DNA from: Phocaeicola plebeius
GTDB lineage: Bacteria > Bacteroidota > Bacteroidia > Bacteroidales > Bacteroidaceae
Assembly: GCF_003437535.1 (NCBI RefSeq)
Contig: NZ_QSQT01000002.1
Span: 1 to 64,000, forward strand
DNA: 64,000 bases
Direction: 5' to 3'
Shown here piece after piece: positions 36,297 through 46,323 of this stretch; within the stretch, counting starts at the first letter, position 1, and each line of letters starts with the position of its first letter. Under the pieces are notes generated by a model. That model was not told the DNA's origin, made no database searches, and worked only from the letters and a program-made list of their open reading frames with translations. A program made the position numbers and the translations under genes.

Positions 36297-37703
36297 ATGA
36301 AAACATTAGTTTATATGATTCTTCTTGTCGGAGGATTGTTTTTGTCAGGTTGTGACGGAAAACACAAGTCGCAGACAGTCAAAGTGGAATGCCTTTCAGT
36401 TGAAACGCCTGAGCGTGCGTCCGGACAGCAAGATGTAGTTGGACTGGCTTGTGATCCGATAGATACTGTACGTATTGGATTCATAGGTTTAGGAGCAAGA
36501 GGGACGGAAGCCATACGACGATTTACTTATCAGAAAGGAATTGAGGTCATGGCTCTATGCGATTTACACCAGTTTCGCACCGATTCTTGCAATCGCATGC
36601 TGGTACGTGCAGGAATGAAGGAAGCGGATGTGTATTATGGAGATGATGAGCAGTGGAAAAAAGTTTGTGAGCGTGAAGATATTGATTTGATATATATAGC
36701 GACAGACTGGGTGAATCATGCTCCGATAATGATTTATGCTATGCAACATGGAAAACATGTGGCTTGTGAAGTGCCTGCCGCGTTGACGTTGGAGGAAATC
36801 TGGGAGGTGGTCAATACGGCAGAACTGACTCGCAAGCATTGTATGATGCTGGAAAATTGTGTGTATGATTTTTTTGAGATTACTACTTTAAATATGGCCC
36901 AACAAGGTGTTTTTGGAGATATCACTCATGTAAAAGGGGCGTACAATCATTGTTTGTCTGATATTTGGCCGGATTATAATGCTGATTGGAGGATGCAGTA
37001 TAATATGAAGTATAGGGGGGATATATATCCAACTCATGGGATGGGGCCAGCTTGTCAGTTGCTTAATATTCATCGGGGGGACCGGATGAAATATCTGGTA
37101 TCTATGGATAGTGATCCGTTGTCTCTACCGGTTTGGTTGAAGGTGCATGGAAGGGATAAAGATGCGGAAGGATTTCGGAATGGAGAAGTAACGTTGACCC
37201 TGATCCGAACGGAGAAAGGGAAAACAATACAGATAGAGCACAATGTGGCATCTCCTCGTCCTTATAGTCGTATGTATCAGTTGACCGGAACAAAAGGGTT
37301 TGCAGAAAAATATCCGGTGGAAGGATATGCACTTGACAGTAAGAATCTGCCCACTGAAGTTGTAGGAAAAGAAACTTTTACGGCTCATGAATTTATGACT
37401 GAGGAAGTAAAACAGCGTCTGATGCTTTATTATAAGGATGAGATCGTGCGTAATATGGAAGAGAGGGCGAAAGAAGTGGGTGGCCATGGAGGTATGGATT
37501 TTATTATGGATTCCCGTCTAATCTATTGTTTACATCATGGACTTCCGTTGGATATGGATGTATATGATTTAGCGGAATGGTGTGCGCTGATACCTTTGAC
37601 TCAGTTGTCTATAGAAAATGGGTTTGTTCCAGTTGAAGTACCCGATTTTACTCGGGGGGCATGGAATAAGGTAAAGGGATATCGGCATGCATTCGCTGAT
37701 TGA
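36297..37703 (+). CDS. GH109 alpha-N-acetylgalactosaminidase-like lipoprotein
   Basis: Starting at 36297 (MKTLVYMILLVGGLFLSGC) the protein has a clean lipoprotein signal and about 468 residues. The upstream frame from 36276 adds seven residues that spoil the signal. The NAD site VRIGFIGLGARGTEAIRRF lies near 57, YPTHGMGPACQLLNIHRGDRM near 244, and GGHGGMDFIMDSRLIYCLHHG near 394. These are hallmarks of GH109, NAD-dependent glycosidases known to cut alpha-GalNAc as in blood group A. In PUL2 it follows susD directly. Activity on alpha-GalNAc is likely but not proven by sequence. Confidence 0.88.
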   Translation: MKTLVYMILLVGGLFLSGCDGKHKSQTVKVECLSVETPERASGQQDVVGLACDPIDTVRIGFIGLGARGTEAIRRFTYQKGIEVMALCDLHQFRTDSCNRMLVRAGMKEADVYYGDDEQWKKVCEREDIDLIYIATDWVNHAPIMIYAMQHGKHVACEVPAALTLEEIWEVVNTAELTRKHCMMLENCVYDFFEITTLNMAQQGVFGDITHVKGAYNHCLSDIWPDYNADWRMQYNMKYRGDIYPTHGMGPACQLLNIHRGDRMKYLVSMDSDPLSLPVWLKVHGRDKDAEGFRNGEVTLTLIRTEKGKTIQIEHNVASPRPYSRMYQLTGTKGFAEKYPVEGYALDSKNLPTEVVGKETFTAHEFMTEEVKQRLMLYYKDEIVRNMEERAKEVGGHGGMDFIMDSRLIYCLHHGLPLDMDVYDLAEWCALIPLTQLSIENGFVPVEVPDFTRGAWNKVKGYRHAFAD

Positions 37704-37729
37704 ATGGAAGTATTATACCAATATATTTT

Positions 37730-37763
37730 TATAGTGAACGGGTGTATACACCTGTTCACTATA
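37730..37763. promoter_or_regulatory. 34-bp near-perfect palindrome before GH3
   Basis: Seventeen bases pair with the next seventeen without a loop, with one G-T pair (arms TATAGTGAACGGGTGTA and TACACCTGTTCACTATA). The site lies 26 bases after the GH109 stop and 19 bases before the GH3 start. No T run follows directly. It may be an operator or an RNA processing or attenuation hairpin. Confidence 0.6.
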
Positions 37764-37782
37764 ATTTAAATTAAATAGGTTT

Positions 37783-40353
37783 ATGAATCGACTGATTTTA
37801 TTTTTAAGTTTTGTATTTTGCTTTCTTGTTCAACTGTATTCACAGCCTTATAAAGATTCACGCTTACCTGTGGATATTCGTGTGGATGATTTATTAGGGC
37901 GTATGACACTAGAAGAGAAAATAGCTCAAATTAGGCATATTCATTCATGGGACATATTCAATGACCAGGAACTGGATGAAGAAAAACTTCAAAAATTAGC
38001 GGGAGACGTTGCTTGGGGGTTTGTAGAAGGTTTTCCACTTACTGGCGAGAATTGCCGTTTGCATATGCGACGTATACAGGAATATATGGTAAATAAAACC
38101 AGATTAGGTATTCCTGTGTTTACCATAGCAGAAGCTCTTCATGGGTCGGTGCATGAAGGTTCCACTATTTATCCTCAAAATATAGCTTTGGGGGCGACTT
38201 TTAATCCTTCTCTGGCTTATGATAAGGCATCTAAGATCTCGGAAGATTTACATTATCAAGGAATACGTCAGATTTTGGCTCCTTGTGTGGATGTGGTGCG
38301 TGACTTGAGGTGGGGACGTGTAGAAGAAAGTTATGGGGAAGATCCTTTTTTGAATGCAATGTTTGCTTGTCAGGAGGTGAAAGGTTATTTGGATAATGGA
38401 ATATCTCCGATGTTGAAACATTTTGGTCCTCATGGCAATCCTTCTGGAGGATTGAATTTAGCTTCTGTTAATTGCGGTATTGGTGAACTTCATGATATTT
38501 ATTTGCAGCCTTTTCGGAAAGTAATTACTTCATTCCCGATACAGGCTGTGATGTCATCTTATAATGCGTGGAATAGATTTCCTGTATCTTCATCTCACTA
38601 TTTATTGACTGAGGTCTTGAGAGAACACTGGGGGTTTGAGGGATATGTCTATGCTGACTGGGGAGCTATAGATATGCTTCATACTTTTCATCGTACTGCT
38701 GTTAATTCTGCAGAAGCAGCTTTTCTGGCCGTATCTGCAGGCCTTGATGTGGAGGCCGCCAGCCAATGTTATGCGTGGTTGCCAGAGATATTGCAAAGAG
38801 GCATGGTGAAGCAAGCAATAATAGACAAGGCTGTAAGGCGGGTATTGATGGCTAAATTTAAAATGGGCTTGTTTGAAGATCCTTATGGTGAACGATGGGC
38901 ACATGCTCAAATGCACTCTGATGCGAGTGTGGCACTTTCTCGTAAAATTGCAGACGAGTCCGTGGTGTTGTTGAAAAATGAAGGTGGATTACTGCCTTTG
39001 GATTTGTCTAAAATCAGCTCTATAGCTGTAATAGGTCCTAATGCCCAGAGTGTACAGTTTGGTGATTATAGTTGGAGTAGGTCGACAGAAGATGGTATAA
39101 GTCCTTTGGAAGGAATTCTGGCATACACGTTAAATCGTGGTATTCAAGTGAATTATGCTTTGGGGTGTGATTTGATGTCGAATGATGAGAGTGGTATTGT
39201 AGAAGCTCAACAAGTCGCTCGTAAAAGTGACGTTGCTGTTGTTTTCTGCGGAAGTTCTAGTGCTTCTTTAGCACGTGATTATAAAGGTGCTAATTGTGGC
39301 GAGGGTTTTGATCTTTCTGATTTGAGTTTGACTGGGGCACAAGAAAAACTGATTCAGGCTGTGTATGCCACAGGAACTCCTGTTATACTCGTTTTAGTAA
39401 CTGGAAAACCTTTTGCTATATCATGGGAAAAGCTGCATTTGCCGTCTATTTTGGTGCAATGGTATGCTGGTGAACAGGAAGGTGCTTCGATTGCTGATAT
39501 CCTTTTTGGAAAAGTGAATCCATCTGGAAGACTGCCTGTCTCTTTTCCACAAAGCGCAGGACATTTGCCTGTTTTTTATAATTATCTTCCTAGTGATAAA
39601 GGTTTTTATCATCAACCAGGCACTCTGGATAAACCAGGAAGAGATTATGTGTTTTCTTCACCGGATGTATTGTGGGCTTTTGGGTATGGGTTGAGCTATA
39701 CACAGTTTGAATATTCTTCTCCAGAGATTCTTTTACGGAACGATTCTGTCTATGCTTTCGTGACCATCAAAAATGTTGGAGAAAGAACGGGAATGGACGT
39801 TCCTCAATTATATGTAAGGGATGTAGTCAGTTCGATAGAAACGCCAGTACGGCAATTAAAGGCATTTCAGAAAATAGAATTATCTTCAAAGGATTCTATG
39901 CGCATCGTTTTGGCATTTCCTTTGGAAGAGTTAGCTTTGACGGATGAGAACGGAAATAGTCGTATCGAGCCTGGTGAATTTGAAATTCAGATAGGTAAGT
40001 CATCTGATTACATTTTATTTAAGGAGGTGATTCAGGTAGGTGATAGGGGAAGATGGAACTGGGGGGAATTGTCTCGGCAAGTGAAAAAAGTACAATCTTG
40101 TTTGGGGAAAAACATGAAAATCGGAGGAGTAGTACGTGATATACAAGCTACTCCAGTTGAGGGAGTGGAGATTTTATCAGAGAGCAAGGGGAACTTTTTG
40201 GGATATACAGATACAAATGGACGATATTTGATTCATGCTCAGCAGGGAGAGTGCTTGTTGTTCCGTAAAAAAGGTTATTTGCAGGAGAAAGCGAAAGTAA
40301 CCGATGAGGAATTTATGCCAATAGTTCTACGAAATGACAAGTTTGATAAATGA
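37783..40353 (+). CDS. GH3 glycosidase with extra C-terminal domain
   Basis: This 856-residue exported enzyme has signal peptide MNRLILFLSFVFCFLVQLYSQ. The GH3 N-terminal barrel shows DLRWGRVEESYGEDP near 170, MLKHFGPHGNPSGG near 209 and the nucleophile block VYADWGAIDML near 287. The C-terminal GH3 sandwich follows (ADESVVLLKNEGGLLPLD near 390), then an Fn3-like domain to about 760. Unusually, a CarboxypepD_reg-like domain (KIGGVVRDIQATPVEGVEILSES, residues about 782-853) closes the protein. Members cleave beta-glucosides, beta-xylosides or beta-GlcNAc. It probably trims the glycan imported by PUL2. Confidence 0.9.
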   Translation: MNRLILFLSFVFCFLVQLYSQPYKDSRLPVDIRVDDLLGRMTLEEKIAQIRHIHSWDIFNDQELDEEKLQKLAGDVAWGFVEGFPLTGENCRLHMRRIQEYMVNKTRLGIPVFTIAEALHGSVHEGSTIYPQNIALGATFNPSLAYDKASKISEDLHYQGIRQILAPCVDVVRDLRWGRVEESYGEDPFLNAMFACQEVKGYLDNGISPMLKHFGPHGNPSGGLNLASVNCGIGELHDIYLQPFRKVITSFPIQAVMSSYNAWNRFPVSSSHYLLTEVLREHWGFEGYVYADWGAIDMLHTFHRTAVNSAEAAFLAVSAGLDVEAASQCYAWLPEILQRGMVKQAIIDKAVRRVLMAKFKMGLFEDPYGERWAHAQMHSDASVALSRKIADESVVLLKNEGGLLPLDLSKISSIAVIGPNAQSVQFGDYSWSRSTEDGISPLEGILAYTLNRGIQVNYALGCDLMSNDESGIVEAQQVARKSDVAVVFCGSSSASLARDYKGANCGEGFDLSDLSLTGAQEKLIQAVYATGTPVILVLVTGKPFAISWEKLHLPSILVQWYAGEQEGASIADILFGKVNPSGRLPVSFPQSAGHLPVFYNYLPSDKGFYHQPGTLDKPGRDYVFSSPDVLWAFGYGLSYTQFEYSSPEILLRNDSVYAFVTIKNVGERTGMDVPQLYVRDVVSSIETPVRQLKAFQKIELSSKDSMRIVLAFPLEELALTDENGNSRIEPGEFEIQIGKSSDYILFKEVIQVGDRGRWNWGELSRQVKKVQSCLGKNMKIGGVVRDIQATPVEGVEILSESKGNFLGYTDTNGRYLIHAQQGECLLFRKKGYLQEKAKVTDEEFMPIVLRNDKFDK

Positions 40354-40354
40354 G

Positions 40355-40393
40355 GAAAAATTCCGTATTAACTTCGGTGATACGGAATTTTTC
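40355..40393. terminator. Bidirectional terminator after GH3
   Basis: GAAAAATTCCGTAT (40355-40368) pairs with ATACGGAATTTTTC (40380-40393) around an 11-base loop, with T runs on both strands. It closes PUL2 and the convergent small gene at 40402. Confidence 0.85.
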
Positions 40394-40401
40394 ATTTGAT
40401 A

Positions 40402-40791
40402 TTATTGTTTAGCGTGTAAAAATTGAATCAGCAGGTTGCGGGGTAGGGAATAGGTATTTCCATGTTCCTGCACATATTTCAGCAGGTAGAGTCCTTCCTG
40501 ACGAAGTCGGGCTTTAGGCACGATGTTTTCGGTGTCTTCTGCCATTTTCAGTAACATCATGGCAGCTAGTTCGGTCTTCTCTATGCCATCTTTTTCCTGA
40601 CTGTATTTTTCCAGTATGGTTTGTCCGTCCATTTCTTCCAGCTGCTGGGGAGTGACCTCCAGCACTTGCCGTGCCGTACTTTCATATTCCTCCCAGTCCG
40701 ACTTGCTGATGTGCTTCCGGCGGAGAATCAGGTTGGCTATTGCGGCAAATATTTCCTGAATCATGCGTATGATGTAATCCTGTCTGATCAT
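40402..40791 (-). CDS. Small helical protein of unknown function
   Basis: This 129-residue soluble, probably all-helical protein starts MIRQDYIIRMIQEIFAAIANLILRRKHISKSDWEEYE. Later it has heptad-like stretches ending in ARLRQEGLYLLKYVQEHGNTY. The opening resembles the DUF6483 group as I recall it, but I cannot verify this. There is no signal peptide or catalytic motif. It is divergent from the cupin regulator and convergent with GH3. No function is assigned. Confidence 0.75.
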   Translation of the reverse strand: MIRQDYIIRMIQEIFAAIANLILRRKHISKSDWEEYESTARQVLEVTPQQLEEMDGQTILEKYSQEKDGIEKTELAAMMLLKMAEDTENIVPKARLRQEGLYLLKYVQEHGNTYSLPRNLLIQFLHAKQ

Positions 40792-40831
40792 GGTTTTAAA
40801 ATTTTCGGTTACAAAGTTCGAAATATTTTTC

Positions 40832-40860
40832 TTGGTTTTTCATAATCTTTCGTAATTTTG
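40832..40860 (+). promoter_or_regulatory. Promoter of the cupin regulator gene
   Basis: TTG (40832-40834) and TAATTTTG (40853-40860) are 18 bases apart, a good Bacteroidetes pattern. The -7 box ends 24 bases before the ATG at 40885. Confidence 0.55.
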
Positions 40861-40884
40861 AGCGAATAACTAAAAAATTGCACT

Positions 40885-41439
40885 ATGGACGAACAAATAA
40901 GACAAATAGGAGAACGTATCCGCGGACTACGCGATGCGCTGGATTTGAGTGTAGAGGACATGGCCGGACAATGTGGATTGCCGGTGGAACAATATAAGCA
41001 GATTGAGTCGGGCGAGTGTGACATTGCGGTCAGTACGTTGCAGCAAATCGGACGGAAGTGCAACGTGCCGCTTGACGTGCTGATGTTCGGGGAAGAACCT
41101 AAGATGAATGCTTATTTCCTGACACGCTGGGGAACCGGTATTTCGGTGGAGCGTACGAAGGCATATAAATACCAGTCGCTGGCTTCAGGGTTCCGCAACC
41201 GCAAGGCCGATCCTTTCCTGGTAACGGTAGAGCCCAAGCCGGAGGATACACCTATTTATTATAATACGCACTACGGACAGGAATTCAACTTGGTGATTGA
41301 GGGCCGGATGCTGTTGAGCATAAACGGAAAAGATCTGATTCTGGAGCAGGGAGACAGTTTGTATTTCGATTCTTCACTGCCTCACGGAATGAAGGCGCTC
41401 GACGGGAAAGCGGTGAAGTTCCTCGCCATCGTTATGTAG
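40885..41439 (+). CDS. XRE-family regulator with cupin domain
   Basis: This 184-residue regulator has an N-terminal helix-turn-helix (RIRGLRDALDLSVEDMAGQCGLPVEQYKQIESGE, residues about 10-45) and a C-terminal cupin_2 sensor (YNTHYGQEFNLVIEGRMLLSING near 128, then QGDSLYFDSSLPHGMKALDG near 155). The His and Glu residues of the cupin could hold a metal or ligand. It lies 21 bases before the acyl-CoA synthetase ATG, so the pair is cotranscribed and the regulator probably responds to an acyl or related metabolite. Confidence 0.93.
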   Translation: MDEQIRQIGERIRGLRDALDLSVEDMAGQCGLPVEQYKQIESGECDIAVSTLQQIGRKCNVPLDVLMFGEEPKMNAYFLTRWGTGISVERTKAYKYQSLASGFRNRKADPFLVTVEPKPEDTPIYYNTHYGQEFNLVIEGRMLLSINGKDLILEQGDSLYFDSSLPHGMKALDGKAVKFLAIVM

Positions 41440-41460
41440 TAATTAATTTTGAAAAGAAAT

Positions 41461-43116
41461 ATGCTAGAAAGATTTGTTGAACAAACTCACTTTACCTCAC
41501 AAGAGGATTTCATTGCGAATTTTAAAGTGAAGGTGCCGGAAAATTTTAATTTCGGTTATGATGTGGTAGATGCCTGGGCGGCTGAACAGCCCGATAAAAA
41601 TGCGTTGCTGTGGACAAACGACAAAGGAGAACATATACAGTTTACGTATGCGGACTTGAAGAAATATACCGATATGACCGCCTCCTATTTCCAGAGCTTG
41701 GGAATAGGTCATGGAGATAAGGTCATGCTGATTTTGAAACGCCGGTATGAATTTTGGTTCTCTATCATTGCTCTGCACAAGTTGGGAGCAGTGGTCATTC
41801 CGGCTACACACTTGCTGACAAAGAAAGATATTGTATATCGTTGTCAGGCTGCCGGTATCAAGATGATTGTGGCTGCCGGTGAACCGGTCATCACAGAACA
41901 TATTCTGGCAGCCATGCCTGATTCTCCTACGGTAGAACGCCTGGTGAGTGTCGGTCCGGAATATCCGGAGGGCTTTGAAGATTTCCATAAGGGTATGGAA
42001 GCTGCCGCTCCTTTTGTACGTCCGGAACATGTGAATACCAACGAGGATATTTCACTGATGTACTTTACTTCGGGAACTACCGGGGAGCCGAAGATGGTGG
42101 CACACGACTTTACTTATCCGCTCGGACATATTGCTACCGGATGCTTCTGGCATAATCTGCATGAAAACAGTCTGCACCTGACCATTGCAGATACCGGATG
42201 GGGAAAGGCAGTGTGGGGAAAGCTGTACGGACAGATGATTGCCGGTGCCAATATCTTTGTATACGACCATGAGAAGTTTACTCCGGCAGATATTCTGCAA
42301 AAGATTCATGATTATCATATTACTTCACTGTGTGCACCTCCTACGATTTATCGTTTCCTGATTCGGGAAGACTTGTCGAAATATGATTTGTCTTCACTGG
42401 AATATTGCACGACGGCGGGCGAGGCGTTGAACTATTCTGTATATGAGACTTTCAAACGCATTACGGGCATCCGTCTGATGGAAGGATTCGGACAGACGGA
42501 AACGGCATTGACGCTGGCTACTTTCCCGTGGATGGAACCGAAACCGGGAAGTATGGGTGTGCCTAATCCGCAGTATGACATTGACTTGTTGAAACCAGAC
42601 GGCCGTTCAGCGGAAGATGGAGAACAGGGACAGATTGTGGTACGTACGGATAGAGGTAAACCATTAGGCTTGTTCAAGGAATATTATCGTGATGCTGAAC
42701 TTACCCGTGAGGCTTGGCACGATGGTATCTATTACACGGGCGATGTGGCATGGCGTGATGAAGACGGTTATTACTGGTTCGTAGGACGTGCCGACGATGT
42801 CATCAAGAGCTCCGGTTACCGTATCGGCCCGTTTGAAGTAGAAAGTGCCTTGATGACGCATCCGGCAGTAGTGGAATGTGCCATTACCGGTGTGCCCGAT
42901 GAAATCCGCGGTCAGGTGGTAAAGGCCACTATCGTATTGGCAAAGGACTACAAGCAGAAGGCCGGACCGGAACTGATAAAGGAATTGCAGGACCATGTGA
43001 AACGGGTGACAGCTCCTTACAAGTATCCGCGTGTCATTGAGTTTGTGGATGAACTGCCGAAAACCATCAGTGGAAAAATCCGCCGTGTGGAAATCCGTCA
43101 AAAAGACAACAATTAA
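41461..43116 (+). CDS. Acyl-CoA synthetase (AMP-forming)
   Basis: This 551-residue cytoplasmic ligase of the ANL superfamily activates a carboxylic acid to acyl-CoA with ATP. I take the ATG at 41461 ([17 protein letters not shown]) rather than the TTG at 41449. The P-loop-like motif is [18 protein letters not shown] near 198. Others are [18 protein letters not shown] near 340, [34 protein letters not shown] near 423, and the adenylating Lys in [14 protein letters not shown] near 534. It resembles acetyl or medium-chain synthetases. The exact acid is not readable. Confidence 0.93.
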   Translation: MLERFVEQTHFTSQEDFIANFKVKVPENFNFGYDVVDAWAAEQPDKNALLWTNDKGEHIQFTYADLKKYTDMTASYFQSLGIGHGDKVMLILKRRYEFWFSIIALHKLGAVVIPATHLLTKKDIVYRCQAAGIKMIVAAGEPVITEHILAAMPDSPTVERLVSVGPEYPEGFEDFHKGMEAAAPFVRPEHVNTNEDISLMYFTSGTTGEPKMVAHDFTYPLGHIATGCFWHNLHENSLHLTIADTGWGKAVWGKLYGQMIAGANIFVYDHEKFTPADILQKIHDYHITSLCAPPTIYRFLIREDLSKYDLSSLEYCTTAGEALNYSVYETFKRITGIRLMEGFGQTETALTLATFPWMEPKPGSMGVPNPQYDIDLLKPDGRSAEDGEQGQIVVRTDRGKPLGLFKEYYRDAELTREAWHDGIYYTGDVAWRDEDGYYWFVGRADDVIKSSGYRIGPFEVESALMTHPAVVECAITGVPDEIRGQVVKATIVLAKDYKQKAGPELIKELQDHVKRVTAPYKYPRVIEFVDELPKTISGKIRRVEIRQKDNN

Positions 43117-43130
43117 ATGATAAAAAATAC

Positions 43131-43138
43131 TATCTTTG
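43131..43138 (+). promoter_or_regulatory. -7 box for the PL8 lyase gene
   Basis: TATCTTTG is a strong TAnnTTTG match, 34 bases before the ATG at 43173. No -33 element is seen in the short gap after the synthetase gene. Confidence 0.55.
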
Positions 43139-43172
43139 CATCGATACTTAAATTTTATATAGAACGGTGCAA

Positions 43173-46100
43173 ATGAAAGGAAAATTTTTTATTAATCTAG
43201 CATCTGTATTAAGTTTCTTTGCGATCTCTGGTGAGTTGACAGCACAGGTCGTAAAGCATGAGCGGTTGCTCTCTTTTGAAGAAGCTGTACCGCAGGAACT
43301 CTCCGGCGCAGGGTCGACTTTATCTCTTAGTGATGAACACTATAAAGATGGAAGCCGTTCCCTGCGTTGGACGTATAAACCGGGGGCTGTCCTTTCCCTG
43401 AAAAAGGATTTGAAGTTTGAAGCCAAAGATCCGACGGGAAAAGATACGTATCTGTCGGCTTTTATTGTATGGGTGTATAACGAGAAGGCAGTAGATAAGA
43501 AAATAACCTTTCAATTCTTGAAGGATGGAAAGGTATGTACATCTTTTCCCTTCGGCATAAACTTCACCGGATGGCGCGCGGCATGGGTTTGCTATGAACG
43601 CGATATGGAAGGTACGCCGGAAGAAGGTATGAATGAGTTGAGGATACTGGCACCGGATGTAGAAGGGGAACTTTTTATCGATCATCTGATTCCGGCCAGC
43701 AAGGTAGACGCGCGTCAGCAGGCTGCCGATGTACAGGTACCTTTTGTGCATAAAGGAACGACCAATCACTGGCTGGTGATTTATCCGCATTCATTGTGGA
43801 AATCGGATTTACCTTTGAAACCGGTTTCAGAAAAAGAGCTTCAGGATATGCACCTGATGGAAAAGCGCTACCGGGATTTGATTTATACACCGGGTAAATT
43901 GTCTCAAAAACAGATAGACAAAATTCGCCGGAAGTATGATGCCTATAAGATTGTATGTAAAAATGGTAAGGTGAGCGGACTGCCTATTTTTATGGTACGT
44001 CAGTCGGAAGCATACGAGCGTATGATTCCCCATTGGAACAAGGATATGTTTACGAAACTGGGTATGGAAATGAAGGCTTATTTCGACCTGATGAAAGCCA
44101 TTGCCGTGGCATATCACAACGCGCAGGACGCACAGGTGAAACAGGAAATGCGCCAGAAATTCATGGCTATGTATGACCATATCACCGACCAGGGAGTAGC
44201 GTATGGCAGCTGCTGGGGAAACATACATCATTATGGATACAGTGTACGCAGTTTGTATCTTTCTTATTTCCTGATGAAGGATGTGCTGCGTGAAGAAAAT
44301 CGTCTGGCGGAAGCGGAAGCTACTATGCGCTGGTATGCCATTACGAATGAAGTATATCCAAAGCCGACCGGAAACGGTATTGACATGGATTCCTTTAACA
44401 CGCAGACTTCCGGACGCATTGCCAGCATTCTGATGATGGAGGATACGCCGGAAAAACTTCGTTACTTGCGTGCCTTCTCACGCTGGATTGACTACGGATG
44501 CCGTCCGGCTCCGGGATTGGCAGGTGCCTTCAAGAGTGACGGGGCTGCTTTCCATCACCGTAACAACTATCCTGCGTATGCGGTTGGAGGTCTGGATGGG
44601 GCAACTAACATGATTTACCTGATGAGCGGAACAACTTTTGCGGTATCTGAACTGGCTCATCAGACTGTAAAAGATGTGTTGCTGACCATGCGTTTCTATT
44701 GTAACCAGCAACAGTTCCCGCTGTCAATGTCGGGACGTCACCCCAATGGAAAAGGAAAGCTGATTCCGGTACAGTATGCCATGATGGCTATCTCTGGAAC
44801 TCCTGACGGAAAAGAAAAGTATGATGCCGATATGGCTGCTGCTTACCTGCGTCTGGTAAGAGAACCGGCAAAACCGGGTGCCAATGAACCGGATTATTTA
44901 CCGCAGGCACCGGCCGGACTGGAACGCAAGCTGGAGAAGAAACTGCTGAAGGCAGGCTTTACTCCTGAAAAAGACCCGCAGGGAAATTTAGCGTTGGGAT
45001 ATGGCTGTGTGTCTGTACAGCGACGGAACAACTGGGCGGCAGTGGTACGTGGTCATTCACGTTACTTATGGGATGCCGAGCATTACTTGGATGCCAATTT
45101 CTATGGACGATACTTGGGTTATGGCAGCATGCAGGTGCTGACTGCTCAGCCGGGAGAAAGAGTAACCTTTACAACGAGTGGCTGGCAGGAAAACGGATTC
45201 GACTGGAACCGAATTCCGGGTGCTACTTCCATTCATCTGCCTTTTGACCAGTTGCGTGCGAAAGTGCTGAATGTGGATGCTTTTTCCGGAATGGAAGAAA
45301 TGCTGTATTCTGATGAGGCATTTGCCGGAGGGCTTTCTCAAGAACGTGAGAATGGAAACTTTGGTATGAAGTTGCACGAACATGATAAGTACAACGGTTC
45401 GCACCGTGCGCGGATTTCGTATCATTTCTTTGGAAATACCATCGTAGCTCTTGGCTCTGACATTGAGAATGTCAATCAGGACTATCCTACAGAAACTACT
45501 GTATTCCAGCTGGCTGCCATTACGCCGGAAGAAAAAGCATATTGGGACAACTGGAAGGATAACGGACATACGTATCTGGCTCCTAATGGAGTGGGGTATT
45601 ATGTACCGGGAAATGTACAGTTTGAAAAGAACTTCCCTCAGGTAACAGTTGGTGAACGTAGTGTAAAACCGACTTCCGGCGATTGGGTATCTTTGGTGTT
45701 CAATCACGGAAAAGCACCTCAGGGGGCTTCGTATGAATATGCGGTGTTGCCGCAGACTGATGAACAAGGTTTGACACAGTTTGCCAAACAACCGACTTAT
45801 CAGGTGTTGCAGAGAGACCGGAATGCGCATATCGTGACTTCCAGTGCAGAACATTTGACTTCATACGTGCTTTTTGAAACTCCACAGAAGGCTTTGCCAG
45901 GTGATTTCATTGAGAAGGCGGATACTTCTTGTCTGGCTATGGTAAAGCAGGTGGACAAGAAAAAACTGGTGCTGACCGTGGCACAACCGGATATGGCTTT
46001 CTATCGCGGTCCGAGTGATGAGGCCTTTGATGAAAATGGCAAACGCATTGAACGTAGTATTTATTCTCGCCCGTGGATTGATGACGAGAGTAAGGAGATT

Positions 46101-46241
46101 CCGGTAACCATCACTTTGAAAGGGAAATGGAATGTGGCATCTCATCCTGCCGTGAAGGTGCTGGAATCGGACAAGAAGCACACCATATTGCAGTTTACTT
46201 GCCGTGAAGGAAAGAGCTATGATGTGCAGCTTTCCAAATAG
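43173..46241 (+). CDS. PL8 chondroitin sulfate ABC-type lyase
   Basis: This exported lyase of 1022 residues matches the length of Bacteroides and Proteus chondroitin ABC lyases. Start 43173 ([25 protein letters not shown]) gives a good signal peptide. An N-terminal carbohydrate-binding-like domain (about 25-190) precedes an alpha-toroid catalytic domain and a beta-sandwich domain. His462 and Tyr469 in [13 protein letters not shown] keep the same 7-residue spacing as His501 and Tyr508 of the Proteus enzyme. Arg522 in [11 protein letters not shown] corresponds to its Arg560. It cleaves chondroitin or dermatan sulfate by beta-elimination. No SusCD, sulfatase or GH88 is adjacent, so it is an orphan enzyme of a remote PUL. 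Confidence 0.92.
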   Translation: MKGKFFINLASVLSFFAISGELTAQVVKHERLLSFEEAVPQELSGAGSTLSLSDEHYKDGSRSLRWTYKPGAVLSLKKDLKFEAKDPTGKDTYLSAFIVWVYNEKAVDKKITFQFLKDGKVCTSFPFGINFTGWRAAWVCYERDMEGTPEEGMNELRILAPDVEGELFIDHLIPASKVDARQQAADVQVPFVHKGTTNHWLVIYPHSLWKSDLPLKPVSEKELQDMHLMEKRYRDLIYTPGKLSQKQIDKIRRKYDAYKIVCKNGKVSGLPIFMVRQSEAYERMIPHWNKDMFTKLGMEMKAYFDLMKAIAVAYHNAQDAQVKQEMRQKFMAMYDHITDQGVAYGSCWGNIHHYGYSVRSLYLSYFLMKDVLREENRLAEAEATMRWYAITNEVYPKPTGNGIDMDSFNTQTSGRIASILMMEDTPEKLRYLRAFSRWIDYGCRPAPGLAGAFKSDGAAFHHRNNYPAYAVGGLDGATNMIYLMSGTTFAVSELAHQTVKDVLLTMRFYCNQQQFPLSMSGRHPNGKGKLIPVQYAMMAISGTPDGKEKYDADMAAAYLRLVREPAKPGANEPDYLPQAPAGLERKLEKKLLKAGFTPEKDPQGNLALGYGCVSVQRRNNWAAVVRGHSRYLWDAEHYLDANFYGRYLGYGSMQVLTAQPGERVTFTTSGWQENGFDWNRIPGATSIHLPFDQLRAKVLNVDAFSGMEEMLYSDEAFAGGLSQERENGNFGMKLHEHDKYNGSHRARISYHFFGNTIVALGSDIENVNQDYPTETTVFQLAAITPEEKAYWDNWKDNGHTYLAPNGVGYYVPGNVQFEKNFPQVTVGERSVKPTSGDWVSLVFNHGKAPQGASYEYAVLPQTDEQGLTQFAKQPTYQVLQRDRNAHIVTSSAEHLTSYVLFETPQKALPGDFIEKADTSCLAMVKQVDKKKLVLTVAQPDMAFYRGPSDEAFDENGKRIERSIYSRPWIDDESKEIPVTITLKGKWNVASHPAVKVLESDKKHTILQFTCREGKSYDVQLSK

Positions 46242-46260
46242 GATACTGTAAGGTATACAT

Positions 46261-46306
46261 ACACAAAAAGCCGGAGTGACAAGTTGAACGCTCCGGCTTT
46301 TTGTGT
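46261..46306. terminator. Bidirectional terminator between PL8 and nadK
   Basis: A perfect 16-bp stem (ACACAAAAAGCCGGAG and CTCCGGCTTTTTGTGT) with a 14-base loop serves both convergent genes. T runs are present on each strand. Confidence 0.9.
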
Positions 46307-46323
46307 ATTTGTATGATGGATAG

